From NCBI RefSeq assembly GCF_902635505.1, contig NC_045427.1, positions 54,400,539 through 54,464,538 of the forward strand: a stretch of 64,000 bases of DNA. The letters run 5' to 3'. This stretch comes from Sarcophilus harrisii. Taxonomy: Eukaryota; Chordata; Mammalia; Dasyuromorphia; Dasyuridae. A program made the translations under genes and the position numbers. The notes beneath the pieces are model-generated. The model did not search any database. It was not told where the DNA came from and saw only the letters and a program-made list of their open reading frames with translations. Below are positions 44,001 to 54,600 of the stretch, piece after piece. How positions within the stretch are numbered: position 1 is the stretch's first letter; every line of letters starts with the position of its first letter.

Positions 44001-44888
44001 AAAACCCTGTTACAGGTTCCCCCAACCCTCCCTTCTTGGACACCCCCTACTTTCTCCCAACACCATCTCCGATGGTTGAAGGAAGAAAACAAAGGGAAGG
44101 TCCAAGAGGGCCTGCGGGCCGCCATGGCCGAAGGTCGGCTCCTGCTTCAAGGGGACCTGGCCCCACTCCCTCCCTCTGATCCACCCCCTGCACACGAGCC
44201 CTTTGGTACGGAAGACAAGTTGAGTGAACGTTTGGAAGCGTCCTGGGAAAGGAAGGGAGCCATTTGGTGGGATGGCCAACGAGATGGCAGCCGGCTGCCT
44301 AGAAAGCGGCAGTCGAGGGAGAAGAGGCGGACTCAGCTCTCTAGTTCTTTCTCTTCCGTCAGATCTACTTCTGACTTCTCTGACGTCAACAGTCCCCTTC
44401 CTCATCCTCCAAAGACTCCCAGCCCTCTCCACAGGATGTCTGAAACTTCTCAGTCTCTGGAGCTGTCTCAGGAGCTCTGGGTCAAAAATATACCCCGAGA
44501 ACGGCGGCAGACACTTCGAGACTACCTTGCAGTCCTCCCTTCTCCAGACTCAGGAAACTGCTCTATCCCCCAATTCCAGAATCCTAGCAGCCAGAGCCTC
44601 TCCACTTCTGAGCCAGGGAAATGTTCAGTACCATGCTCCCAGAATCCAAGGACACAGACCCTCTTTTCTCCTCTCCCAGAGAGCTACTCTGCCTTCTACT
44701 CTCAAAATCCAAACAGTCAGAGCCTCTACTCTCAAAATCCAAACAGTCAGAGCCTCTACTCCCCTGAACCAGCGTTCAACTCTGTGTTCCACTCCCAGAA
44801 TTCAAGCATCCAGAAACTGCCCTCCCGACACACTCCTTCCCTTGCAGGCTCACAGCCCCTCAGGAAGAAGCCCCGCATGGGCTTCTAA
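38077..44888 (+). CDS. TAF1C: TAF1C, TBP-associated factor RNA polymerase I subunit C
   Basis: Fourteen coding exons: 38077-38217, 38920-39013, 40801-40898, 40992-41081, 41186-41259, 41621-41859, 42089-42205, 42332-42449, 42536-42607, 42745-42880, 42979-43122, 43240-43414, 43501-43638 and 43732-44888. Phases close exactly to 930 codons plus TAA (human is about 869). The start MDFPDNLFP matches human MDFPSSL. Middle exons match [38 protein letters not shown] and KWNHGL. The end [12 protein letters not shown] is conserved. TAF1C is a subunit of SL1 (TBP plus TAF1A/B/C/D) and acts in the nucleolus to recruit RNA polymerase I to rDNA promoters. The middle of the protein forms a beta-propeller; the C-terminus is a Ser/Gln-rich tail with tandem repeats. 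The exon ending 41259 uses a GC donor. An in-frame ATG at 38023 exists only if the exon begins at 37941; the strong acceptor at 38047 favours 38077. Confidence 0.95.
38395..38545 (-). repeat. Old inverted SINE (MIR-like) in TAF1C intron
   Basis: A diverged copy of the usual inverted text, with 'atgaggactctgactgtgag' and AATCCAAAGTCACACAGTCA. It lies in the intron between 38217 and 38920. Confidence 0.5.
38670..38855 (-). repeat. Old inverted SINE (MIR-like) in TAF1C intron
   Basis: CATCTCATTTTACAGATGAG, GAAACTGAGACCCAG and CCAGGTCACACATGG, followed by CCAGGTGCTCTGATCC, is the reverse complement of a MIR-type SINE. Confidence 0.65.
39105..40490 (-). mobile_element. Older L1 fragment, minus strand, split by a younger L1
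   Basis: Bases 39105-39593 and 40307-40490 together read as one inverted L1 3' region. The text CTTTCCATGTTTTTCTGAGA before the break continues as CTTAAAGCACAATAGTATTC after it. It lies in the TAF1C intron between 39013 and 40801. No open frame survives. Confidence 0.75.
39594..40306 (-). mobile_element. Younger L1 insertion with 14-bp target duplication
   Basis: A 5'-truncated L1 of about 0.71 kb lies inside the older L1. Its poly(A) tail appears as the T run at 39594-39606. The sequence ends at 40306 within the ORF2 3' region (CACTGCTGGATCAAAGGGTA). The target repeat CCTGCTCTTCATTT occurs at 39580-39593 and 40307-40320, giving a clean target-primed insertion. The host L1 continues across the site. 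Confidence 0.88.
41400..41515 (+). repeat. MIR-like SINE in TAF1C intron
   Basis: TGGATTTGGAGTCAGAGGAC, CTGGGTTTGAGTCCC and CTGAGCCTCAGTTTTGTCAT mark a sense MIR copy. It lies in the intron with the GC donor (41260-41620). Confidence 0.7.
42206..42331 (+). other. TAF1C: Stop-free in-frame intron of TAF1C (candidate exitron)
   Basis: This 126-nt intron has good splice sites (GAAG|gtgaga and cctctcctcag|CT). It is 42 codons long with no stop in the frame of the flanking exons, so retention would insert 42 residues rather than truncate. The human reference protein, as I remember it, has an extra segment at exactly this point (between QGE and ALLAVRSD) that looks like a retained intron. Confidence 0.7.
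43161..43182 (+). repeat. C18 homopolymer in a 117-nt TAF1C intron
   Basis: Eighteen consecutive C (43161-43178) followed by four G, midway in the intron 43123-43239. Long C runs are error-prone in sequencing and can form i-motif or G-quadruplex structures. The count may be inexact. Confidence 0.9.
43639..43731 (+). other. TAF1C: Second stop-free in-frame intron of TAF1C
   Basis: This 93-nt intron (31 codons) has a weaker donor (ACAG|gtgcgc) and a standard acceptor (tttccccag|GC). No stop occurs in the frame continuing from the upstream exon, so retention would insert 31 residues before LAAVVPP. Confidence 0.6.
44560..44830 (+). repeat. TAF1C: In-frame SQNPxSQSL repeats in the last TAF1C exon
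   Basis: A 30-nt unit encoding [10 protein letters not shown] is present as two identical copies at 44697-44756. Diverged relatives ([30 protein letters not shown]) lie on both sides, so the tail grew by repeated duplication. This accounts for at least part of the extra length over human TAF1C. Confidence 0.85.
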
Positions 44889-45805
44889 GGACTTTTTTGT
44901 GGATCTTAGGATCCTCAGAAATCCCTGAATCTCATAGGATTGTAATTTGGGACTAGAAGGGATCTAGTCCAACCTCATTTTACAGATGAGGAAACTGGGG
45001 CCCAAAAGAATTTACACAGGTGTCAAAGATCATTACCCTATTCTACCTCAATTATCAAAGTTCGTTCTATGAGCTTTTGGGGGGAATTTTCAGAAAAAGT
45101 TCAAATCTAGTCTGTTTAATGGAAAATCACCAGAAGGGACCCTACCCTTTCTATGCCCTGGTGCTGACATTTTCTACTAATTACTGAAACTATTTTACAA
45201 TGGCCAGCACCAAATGGGAACTCTCTCCCTGGGGGAGACGGACCATTATATTGAGCATCCTGGTGCCCATGAACCAGTGTGTGAAGTACTTAAAAAGGGT
45301 GACCCTTAGCCTCGAGCAGAGTCTCAATTTCATCAGGGAAAATATTTGAAATAGAGACTTTGAAGACTTGAGTGTGAACGAGCCATCTTTTGCCTGCTGT
45401 CTCAGGTTTCTGCATTGGTAGCAACTTAACTTTCTAACTCAGCCTTTAAAATTGTTAGCTAACGCGCTTTTTCAAAATAATCTATGACCTTCAGACTAAT
45501 GGACTCCAACTCCCCATAGTACAATTTTCAGATTTGGGCAGCTAACCAGTCCATCAATCTCTTGATGTTTAATCTGCCCATATGTACTCATCGGACCTCA
45601 CCATAAACTAACAGGGAAGAGGTGAGGTATATGCAAGGAGCTATATAGAATTTAAAGAAATCACTTTGTCATGTGGAATAATTTTGTAGGGAAGTCGGTG
45701 AAGAGCCAAAAGATAAAACACAATTTTCTGGAACCCTTAAATCCAGAGGCCTTATACCTATTTATATTTTTCAGTGTCTTCCAATAAAGAGTACCAAATA
45801 CTTGC
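44889..45805 (+). other. TAF1C: TAF1C 3' untranslated region
   Basis: Downstream of the stop codon the first good AATAAA is at 45783-45788, giving a 3' untranslated region of about 0.9 kb. It begins with an inverted SINE fragment at 44930-45025 (CCTCATTTTACAGATGAGGA, AACTGGGGCCC). Confidence 0.6.
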
Positions 45806-46589
45806 TGATTAATCTCGTGTTGCAGAACTTTTTTTTTTTATAAGTGATCTGATGAAAAATTCTCAAGTAAATGCAAAATGCATAAAAATGCTTGGTACTA
45901 TATAACATACAGCTAAGTGAAAATGTCAAGAGTTAAGATTAATTGCAGGAAACTGGAAAGGGCTCATCTTTGGTGATGTGTGCAACAACCAGCCTTGGTC
46001 CTGATGGACTATCTCATCGAGAAGTTGAGGATTTTGGGCTTTGAATGTTGCCTATGTATTCTATTGCTTGTTTTTTTGGTTTATGTCTTCACTGCTCTTG
46101 CTGTTCTCCTGCCATGGAGAAGGGAAGGGGAAATGTGAGAGCCCAGAACAGGGGGGAGAGCAAAGGAGATGGAATTAAATACTGACCTGATATAGGCAAC
46201 TTGAAGGAGCAGCAAACTCCAAGAGTAGTAGTAATGGGAAAGGGGAGATGATTTGGGGGAATATTGGGAAATAATGTATAAAAAAGGAACCGATAAAAAT
46301 TAGAAATGAAACCTAGGAACACATAAATGCAACTACATTAATATGAACTGAGATGTTTTGGTAGGAAGAGGCCCCAATAAAATCTCAAAGCTAGTAAACA
46401 TTTTAGCTAGTGAAATGCCAAACCCATGTGGAAAATTACAGAATCTGAGATAACTGTGTGTAAACCGAGAAGTGGCAAATGAGATTCAAGGCAGCAAGAA
46501 TAAGGTAACTCATCTTGATGTGTATTTGAGCAAGTTAAACATTTTATTTTAGGTCATGTTTCTTGAATAATAGAATTCTAGATATAGCT

Positions 46590-46762
46590 TAACATTTATT
46601 ACAATAGATCCAAGTTCAGATCCAGCCCTGTTTGCCTCTGTTCCTCATCTGTAAACTGGTGACACATTGGAGAAAGAAATGACGAATCGGTCCATTATCT
46701 TTGTCAAGAAAATCCCATGGAGGTCATCCTAGAGCCAGACACAACTGAACAATCTAAGCATT
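46590..46762 (+). repeat. tRNA-derived SINE, 5'-truncated
   Basis: TTGCCTCTGTTCCTCATCTG, then TTGGAGAAAGAAATGACGAA, TCAAGAAAATCCCATGGAGG and GACACAACTGAACAAT is the 3' half of the marsupial SINE, ending in the same tail as the copy at 37198. Confidence 0.8.
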
Positions 46763-47879
46763 TACTAATGCTTAATATGCCACATGTATTATTTGATCCC
46801 CACAACTATTCTGGGAGGCTCCTATCTTCACTGTGACAAAGGCTTTTAGCTGATGGAGGTGATATAGTTTAGTGTGACCCCGATGTTGGAGGAATGTTTT
46901 GTAACTTCTTGATACATCTTTTTTAGTAAAGATACCTTTATAAAAGCTTTAAAAAAAATGGTTAGTCTCTCTTTCCCAATAGAATATAAGCGCCTTTTAG
47001 AGCAGCAATTTTTTCCATTTTTGTCTTTGTATCCCCAGTGCCTAGTACTTTGCTGAGCACATGGAAGATGTTTTAATATGTACTTTTTGATTGATTTGGT
47101 AATTTCTGGCTTCTGATCAACCTATACATTCTCAATTTTTTTTTCTTATAGCAATAGTGGGTAATTGATTCTTCAACCTAATGAAGTTATTCAATCTTTA
47201 AAGAAATAAAACTTCTAAAGGGAAGAGAATCATTCAATAAAAAGTCAAGAAAATTGGCAAAATAGTTTATAGCCATTCTTTATACTATATAATACAATAA
47301 ATTCTGGTTGGATGTATTCTATAATTTTATCAGTCGTAAAGTTGGGGAAAAAAATAATAAAGAGACATTGAAAAAATTTAATAAAAAAGAGAGACATTGC
47401 CAGAACTGAGTAGCAATAAACATGAGGGAGTGTTGTCCTTAGTTCCATCCTAGATTTAAGAAGCAGAGTTGGGAGAAAAGTGGTTGCAATAATCATAGTA
47501 CCTCCATTTCAGGGTGTGAACATCAAAAGATTGTTTCTCTATCCTCTCCTCTCTTTTTGTGAATGGTCCAAAGAGAAGCATTTAGGGTAAGCTAGTGTAA
47601 AAAGTTCTAATAAAGGGCATGTAGATCTGCCATCTCAGTGGACTGGAACTGAGCAAAGAAAAATTTGCACAGACACCAAGAATGGCCAATATAGGACAAT
47701 AAATTCTCATTAGACAAAATAGGTTATTACCAAAAATAAAATAATTCTATAAATTATAATTTACATATACGTAACATACATATAACTTACAATAGGAAAA
47801 GCAATGCTTCCAAAGAAAGAAAGAAAATAAGATGGGAAAAATAACTGCATTAAATGTATCAGAGTTTGAAGTGGCGGAG

Positions 47880-48035
47880 ACCTGAATTGTCATTTAATCC
47901 AACCACATTAAAGATGAGGCTCATAGAAGTTAAATGACTTGCCTACAAAGTCATAGTACTAGTAGGTGGTGGTGGTGAGATTTGAACCTAGTTCCAAATC
48001 TAGTGCTCCATTCTACTCTGCCATACTACCCCTCC
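47880..48035 (-). repeat. Old inverted SINE (MIR-like)
   Basis: AAGATGAGGCTCATAGAAGT, TAAATGACTTGCCTACAAAG and GATTTGAACCTAG lead to a 'ctactctgccatactacccc' end. This is the reverse complement of a MIR-type SINE. Confidence 0.65.
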
Positions 48036-48639
48036 TGAATTTTGATATCCAGAATCTAAAAAGTACCTGATTGGAAATGCTGAATCATCATCCATCTTTG
48101 CATATTGAATTTCAATGTGTCCTTTTAAATCCAATTTCATGAAGCACAATTATAGGATCTATAAATTGAGTGTCTCAGAGGCCACGTGTGAAAAAGAATC
48201 CAATCTGCTATAGAAGTGAACAGTGTTTACCCAGCCTTCCTCTGGAGATCCCTAATGGAAAGCAATTTGCTGTCTCCTAGGGCAGTCCATTCTACTTTTG
48301 GATAACTCATCAGGAAGATTTTCCTACATATAACCCACAGAGTTCCTAGCTCTGCCCTCTGGGATCAAGCAGAGAAAGTCTGAATACAGACATGATTATC
48401 CCCCCTATTAATATCTTCCTCCTTCCCCCCACCAAAAGTCTTTTCTTTTCCAGGAGGAACATCCTCAACTTCTCCAACCAAAGCTTTTATTGTATACATC
48501 AATGTTCTTTATCCTTCTATTTATCCTCCTTTGCATGATGAATAAAAGAGGACCAAAAGGAAAAAGGCCCTCCTCTATAAAGAACATGGTATTATTCTAT
48601 GGGCAGGGAGATACATTTATACATATACATAAATGCAAA

Positions 48640-48790
48640 ATATATACAAGGTAATTTTTCTTTTTTTTGGAAGCAATTTCAATTGTCACTTGCCTAGGGT
48701 CACATATCTAGTAAGTGTCTTGAGGCTGGATTTGAACTCAGGTCTTCCTGACTCCAGTGTTCATTTCACTACACCACCTGGATGTCCTCA
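48640..48790 (-). repeat. tRNA-derived SINE, inverted
   Basis: TTGCCTAGGGTCACATATCT, GGATTTGAACTCAGGTCTTC and TGACTCCAGTGTTCA, ending CACCACCTGGATGTCC, is the reverse complement of the SINE head and body. Confidence 0.8.
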
Positions 48791-48986
48791 AATATAGTGT
48801 AATTTCAAGAAATACTATTAATGTGATCAGGAAGGGCCTCGTGTAGGAGGCTAAACTAAGCTGTTCTTTGAAGGAAACTTGGGATTTTACTAGACTAGTA
48901 TAGTAGACAGTAGGGAGCCATTGGAGATTTTTTGAGTAGGAGAGAGATACCAGAATTATGTCCTAGAAGTATCAATAATGCAGCCA

Positions 48987-49115
48987 GTAAGTTAGTGGTA
49001 TCAAATTCAAATAAAAATGGGATCCCCAAAACCCCACGTAAGGATCCCTGTGGCTGCATTATTGACTTAGAAGACCACACACACAGTTTTTCCCATCAGT
49101 TACCCAGGAACTACA
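48987..49115. mobile_element. Possible hAT-like DNA transposon fragment
   Basis: 'gtggtatcaaattcaaataa' followed by GGATCCCTGTGGCTGCATTA and 'ttgacttagaagaccacac' resembles a common mammalian element whose end reads 'gtgtcaaactcaaat'. Only part is preserved and the identification is from memory. Confidence 0.4.
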
Positions 49116-49879
49116 TTTGCTCTGATTCTAGCTGCACTCTGGAACGTGGGAGGCCCCATGTGGGGGCCCCATGTAGATGACAGTTTGAAGAACAGAAAGG
49201 ACTGAAGCTGAAAGACCAGTGGTGAGGTTTTTGCGCTGGTTCAGTTGAGAAGCAATTAAGGTCTGACCTGGAAGTTGGGCGAGTGGAGAGATGGGGACTA
49301 AGTTTGGTAACTGATTGGCTGTGGAGGGGAAGAGTCAGCTGCCCTGGCACCCAGTGCTACACATTTGTTAAGTATGCCATCTATGCCAATCATTTATATA
49401 GGCGGAAGTAGGTAGAAATTGACATGAAATAGCACAGGGCCAATCAGATCCCTGGAACACTTTCCTAGGGAGTTCGAAGCTGACACAAAACCAGTGATAC
49501 TGACTCTGACCATTCAACCAGTTTTTAATTCATCTAATTATTACCATTCTCTGTATTTCTTTTTTTCCACAAGATTATCAAGAGAGACTTTGTCAACTGC
49601 TTTGCTAAGCAGACCAACTTTCTATAGCATGGTCTACTCATCTAGAAATCCTATCAAAAAGGAAGTTTTAATATGACATGTCTTACAAAGTTCCTGCTGA
49701 CTCTGTGATCCCAACACTCTTATGGAGGTAAATATCTCCTATCCCTCTAATTATGTCTTCTGAAACCATTGTCAGAAGCACTAGTTGAGTTCACTGATGT
49801 TTGGTTTGGAGATTTTTTTTTTTAAATTAGGACATTTGGTCTTTTCCAGTTCTGCGTTGCCTTTTTCATTTGTTATCTT

Positions 49880-50005
49880 CAAAAAAAAAAAAAAAAAAGT
49901 TTATTTTTACTAAGGCAATTGAAATTAAGTGACTTGCCCGGGGGTCACACAGCTAGGAAGAATTAAGTGTCTAAGTCCTCCTGACTCAGGTCCTCCTGAC
50001 TCAAG
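49880..50005 (-). repeat. tRNA-derived SINE, inverted, 5' region
   Basis: After an A run, GTGACTTGCCCGGGGGTCAC and ACAGCTAGGAAG, then 'aagtcctcctgactcaggtc', is the reverse complement of the SINE body. An internal repeat of TCCTCCTGACTCA is present. Confidence 0.75.
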
Positions 50006-50329
50006 TCTGTCTTATAATCTGTCTCTCCAACTACTGCTCCCACCTCCGCTGAACAAAAAAGGGAAGCCCTCATTCCTAAGTATGAATCATCTACCAGGAT
50101 GTAACTCCGGTACTGAAGTTTCTTCTACTTCTACTAGCACTTTTTCCTGCTCTTTACCTGCTTAGGTTGGTAAATATTCTACTTCCCTTACCCCAGTAGA
50201 ATATAAACTCCCCGAGGAAAGGGATTGTTTTTATTTTGTCTTTGTAGTCCCAGAATCTTGTATGTAGTACCCACACTTAAGGTTTGTGAAATGATTACTT
50301 CTAGGGAATAAAGTCAAATTGTTCCCATA

Positions 50330-50720
50330 GATTGCTGAAAAATTATTCCAACTCTCTAATCTGAGAAATGTAAATTAAAAAAAAAACTTTTAGTGTTAAA
50401 TTTTTCTTCATAAAATTGATTTAGAATAGTTTAGAAAGCAATAAAATTCAGTGTTAGTGGAGAAAACAGACACACAAATGGAAGGGATAATAATCTGGTA
50501 CAACTTGGCAATGTACAATGTTACAAAATGTACAGATGTCATTACATAAGCTGATCCATTGGATGTTAGAAAAATAAAGATCTAACTTTATAAAAGCATT
50601 CATAGCAGCTTTGTTTGTAATAGCAAAAAAGTTTAAACTATTGGGTCCAAAGATTAAGAAATAACTAAAAGTGACATTTATATAGACAAACACCATTTGT
50701 ACCATTTAAAATGACAAATA
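50330..50720 (+). mobile_element. L1 fragment (LINE), plus strand
   Basis: 'ctaatctgagaaatgtaaatt', TGGTACAACTTGGCAATGTA and TTCATAGCAGCTTTGTTTGT, then 'aatagcaaaaaagtttaaac', fits the 3' part of L1 ORF2. The copy is old and has no open frame. Confidence 0.6.
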
Positions 50721-50911
50721 TGAAAAGTATAAAGAAATATGGAAAACTTATATAAAATGATACAAAAGTTAGCAGAATTAGAACATAATCATTTTTTCAA
50801 TTATGTAAAAAATCAAAAATTAGCAGTATTTCATATATGTTCAGACAAGGAAGTGATAGTTATTTATAGTATTTGGTTAAGTTTGCATTCTCTTATTTTC
50901 CTTCCTTTTTC

Positions 50912-51611
50912 TTTATTTTTGTCAAAAAGATAAAAGATTTTATGATTTAGGAGATTTATTCATAATATCTTAAACACATTAGGAGCTTAATAAATATTTG
51001 TTGAATAGTGTTTTGTACAAAAGAAGTGTTAAGTTTATATCATTAATAGTTTGTTCCAAATTTATAAACAAATATTTACAGGATAAATTCGCCCTCAATG
51101 TTTGTTTAAAGGATAAACTTATATGCGAAAATAAACACAAATTCTCCAAATTGATGTTGAAATTTTTATAAAGCTCAAAAGGAAAATATAGTTATATAAT
51201 ATAGTAAACCTAAGTTAACCAGCAAAAAGGCACATATGAATTTCAGGATACTATAAATTTCAGGAATACTGGTTTACATACTTTACAAAAGCTTAAGTCA
51301 ACATTCTAAATGTAGATCAATTCAACTTTAGCTATTACTTACAAGTACTTGTCAGAGCACAAATCCTGGTACTCTTACTTAACTAAGACTCATATCTTTT
51401 TTCCCCCACCCTCATGCTATCTATGTGGAAATAGGACTCTGTGGTGGGACAAAACCAAATAATCAGCATTATTTTTTTTTACTGGGCAATAAAGACAACT
51501 CTTAAGAGCCACAACCTCAGTGTCCTTTAGATAACTAACCTTAAAACTAGTGTACATATATACCTGTGGGAAAATAAATGCTAACTGTCCCACACTGTCC
51601 ATCTTTGATAT
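50912..51611 (-). other. DNAAF1: Probable DNAAF1 3' untranslated region
   Basis: Below the stop codon at 51614-51612 the minus strand has AATAAA at 50960-50955 and 50917-50912. An ATTAAA overlaps the stop codon itself (TAGATTAAATAT). I cannot tell from sequence which signal is used. The interval overlaps no other recognised gene. Confidence 0.35.
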
Positions 51612-54600
51612 TTAATCTAGCCCAAATTCAATGTCTTCATTGCCTTCCTTCATCCCATGCACAATGAAATCTTCAGTCTCTGTCAAAAGCTGTACATTAT
51701 TTTCTGAAGTATTATTTCCTGTTGAAACAAATGCAAAATGTCAGTCTTATTCCTGAACAATATGACACAATATAGCTACTGATATCTGTTTCTTCTGTTA
51801 AAAGACAAGTTAATTGTAATCCTTTAAATGTGCTGGCACAGCACAACAGGTTTGAGTGGCCTGGAAGTAAATTTCTGGAATTAGGGACTGCCCCATGGGC
51901 AGGGCTCTTGTCATATCGAGATAGCTTCATAACGGGAGATGGCTCCCTCTCTGATTGCCTATGTGTGTGACCTCACAGACCCTTTTTAAACCCACCACAG
52001 CAATAGGTCACTCTCTTCATCCTAGGGTAGCCGAGCCAAGTGGATGGTTAGCCAAGAGGGGTAAGGAGCTTAATAGTGAACACATGGGTCTCCTACAGAC
52101 CATGTGTCCACTCGGGAGTTAACAGGTCAAGGCAATATGTGAGCAAGTATTATAAAGACTAAGTTTTCAGATGGATGTTCTTGAGCACGTTATTGATTAT
52201 TAAACTGCAGTTCAAGAAATCGTAACCAGAGATCTCTGAAGGCCTCAGAGGAGGCAGCTGGGTAGAGTTGACACTGCAAAGGTCAGTGACCAGAGATTTT
52301 CTGATGCCTTGGGAATTAGGAGAGACTGGCAATGTAAAATATGACATATGAAGTGACAGTTTAGGATTAAGTAATAAAGTGATATTTTACAGTTTATATA
52401 AAAATTGTCCATAATTCAATAATATACATGGCATCTTTACGCATATATTTGCTGTTTAACAAAAACTTATTTAATATAAATATGATCTTGAGTAATTTAT
52501 GAATGGTCACATTTATTCTTTGGAAAATATCCCATGCTGACTACTTAATCCCTCTTACCACAACACGTTGATATAATCAAGCCTCTATACTTTAAATATA
52601 TTAAAAGCTTAATATATTAAGGCTACAATCCAAACCATAAGTCCAATAATATTCAACAATTTGCCAGACTTAACAGATGTCACATTGATATGCTAACAGT
52701 TTTTAATGCCAATTTAAAAAATAGTGTGGAAGTCAAACAGGAATCATTTATCATCCCTCATCATTCAGCAAGGATTAATCATGAATTTTTGATGAAACCG
52801 TCCCATGTTACCTGACAGAGAAGCTGAAGCTGAAGGGTCCTTCCCGCTCACGCTGAGAAGACTTGGTTGGTTTTCTCCACTGCAGCCTGGAGACATCGGT
52901 GACATCTCTACTGGATTTGGACAGATCTCTTGTATCAATGGCTTTGACAGCTTCGGGTGGTTACTTTTGGTTTCCGAGTCCCTGTTTGATTCTGTTTCGA
53001 ATATTTCTGTAAGTGGCGTGATGGTTTTCTTGGAGGTATCTTTGGATATTTTAAATATATTACAAAGTGAATCTTGGGATGTTTTGTCCTGAATTGTGCA
53101 GCCTTCCTCCAGTTCAGGATCACTGTCATCATTTGCTTCAGAAATTATTTCAATTTTTGGAAAAGAGGTTTTCTATTAAAAGGAAAAAAATATATACAAT
53201 TTGAAAGTCTATGCATATCAGGCACTAAAAATGGATGACATAATTTGGCTGTTCTCCACAATCTGTGTTTTCTATGCTACTACTAGAGCTCCAGGAAGTG
53301 TGTATGTTTTATGGGTGAAATATGGACTGAAAGCACAGCCTGAGCTCCCTTCCATATGCTCCAGGGTACTCACCTGTCAAAAACTTGCTCTGGTTCCTCA
53401 CAACAACTCACCACTCCTGTCCCCCCTTCATACCTCTGCACACTTCCAGGCTGGAATGCTCTCTCCTTATGTCTCTTAGAATTCAAAGATCAGTTCAAGC
53501 ATCACCTACAGGAAATCTGCCATTTTAAATTACCACTGGATATTACAGTCATTCAGGATTAGTCAGAGGCAGGATAATGGGTCTTCTGGAGTCTTAACTT
53601 TCTTCCTTTTTTTAGTGAAGGCCTCCAAAGTCTCACCTCTTCAGTTTTAAATTTAAGTAAGTTCCTTGAGGACAAAGTTTCATTTTTGTTTCTATTATTT
53701 CCTGGTGTAGCTTAGTGCTTGACAAGTACTTAACAGATGAATGGTGATTGTTTCTTTCCTTTCACAAGTGCATACATGGGTGTAAAATGTTTCTGATGGT
53801 ATAATGGACTGACGATTTTGACTAATCATTATATCCCATGTGTTTCATATCACTCTCTTTACTCTTTCCACACACATGATCTTATACACATATAAGGGAC
53901 TGATGGCACGTCAATTTTCTCTCAGCTTTCAGTTAAGTGGCTAATTTGAAAATATAATACATATCAAGTACAAATAGATAATTTCTCATTTTACATTATC
54001 AATACATGGTTCACAGAGCAAATATTATGAAGAAAATGTTAAATCGTTTTTAAAGATTTCACTGTTTCTACATTTGTTTTATAAAGTTTTTACTTTGTAG
54101 ACTTCAAGAATTAACATATGACTCAGAACTATGGTAATAAACCAAATTCCTATCACTGATGACACTTACGTTTTCATCTGAATTTTCAGACAAGATGTCA
54201 TTAATTTCTATGTCTTCTAAATCAGGCAGATCCTAAAGAATTAAATTACAAAATATGTCACTGGGGATGGGAGAAATGTAGGACAAAAAGTCCCAAGAAT
54301 TTGTTAAGAGAAACCCATTCCTGAGATACCCACTATGCAAAGTGAAGTGGAAAGGCGGGTGATTAATATATGGCTTCCCTACCTTCCCCTCTCTGTTATC
54401 TGGACATTTTAAACAAAACTGTGGAATAGTCACAGATCAGAGATGGAAAAGGCTATCTTAAAAATAGAGGAAAGGAAAGGAAGCTAGAAGATGTTACATC
54501 GCTAGCTCAAATTCATCTGATGTTAGAACTGAGAACAGAATTTGCTCTTCTGATTTTTTTTTTTAATACTCCACCAACCAGCACCCTCTGATGCAGTGAC

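Larger units (their letters stand above)
45806..50329. other. Intergenic DNA between TAF1C and DNAAF1 (convergent genes)
   Basis: No coding exon is seen. It contains a SINE tail at 46590-46760, an inverted old SINE at 47880-48035, inverted SINEs at 48640-48790 and 49880-50005, and a DNA-transposon-like piece at 48987-49115. The remaining DNA is AT-rich and I cannot assign it. Confidence 0.45.
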
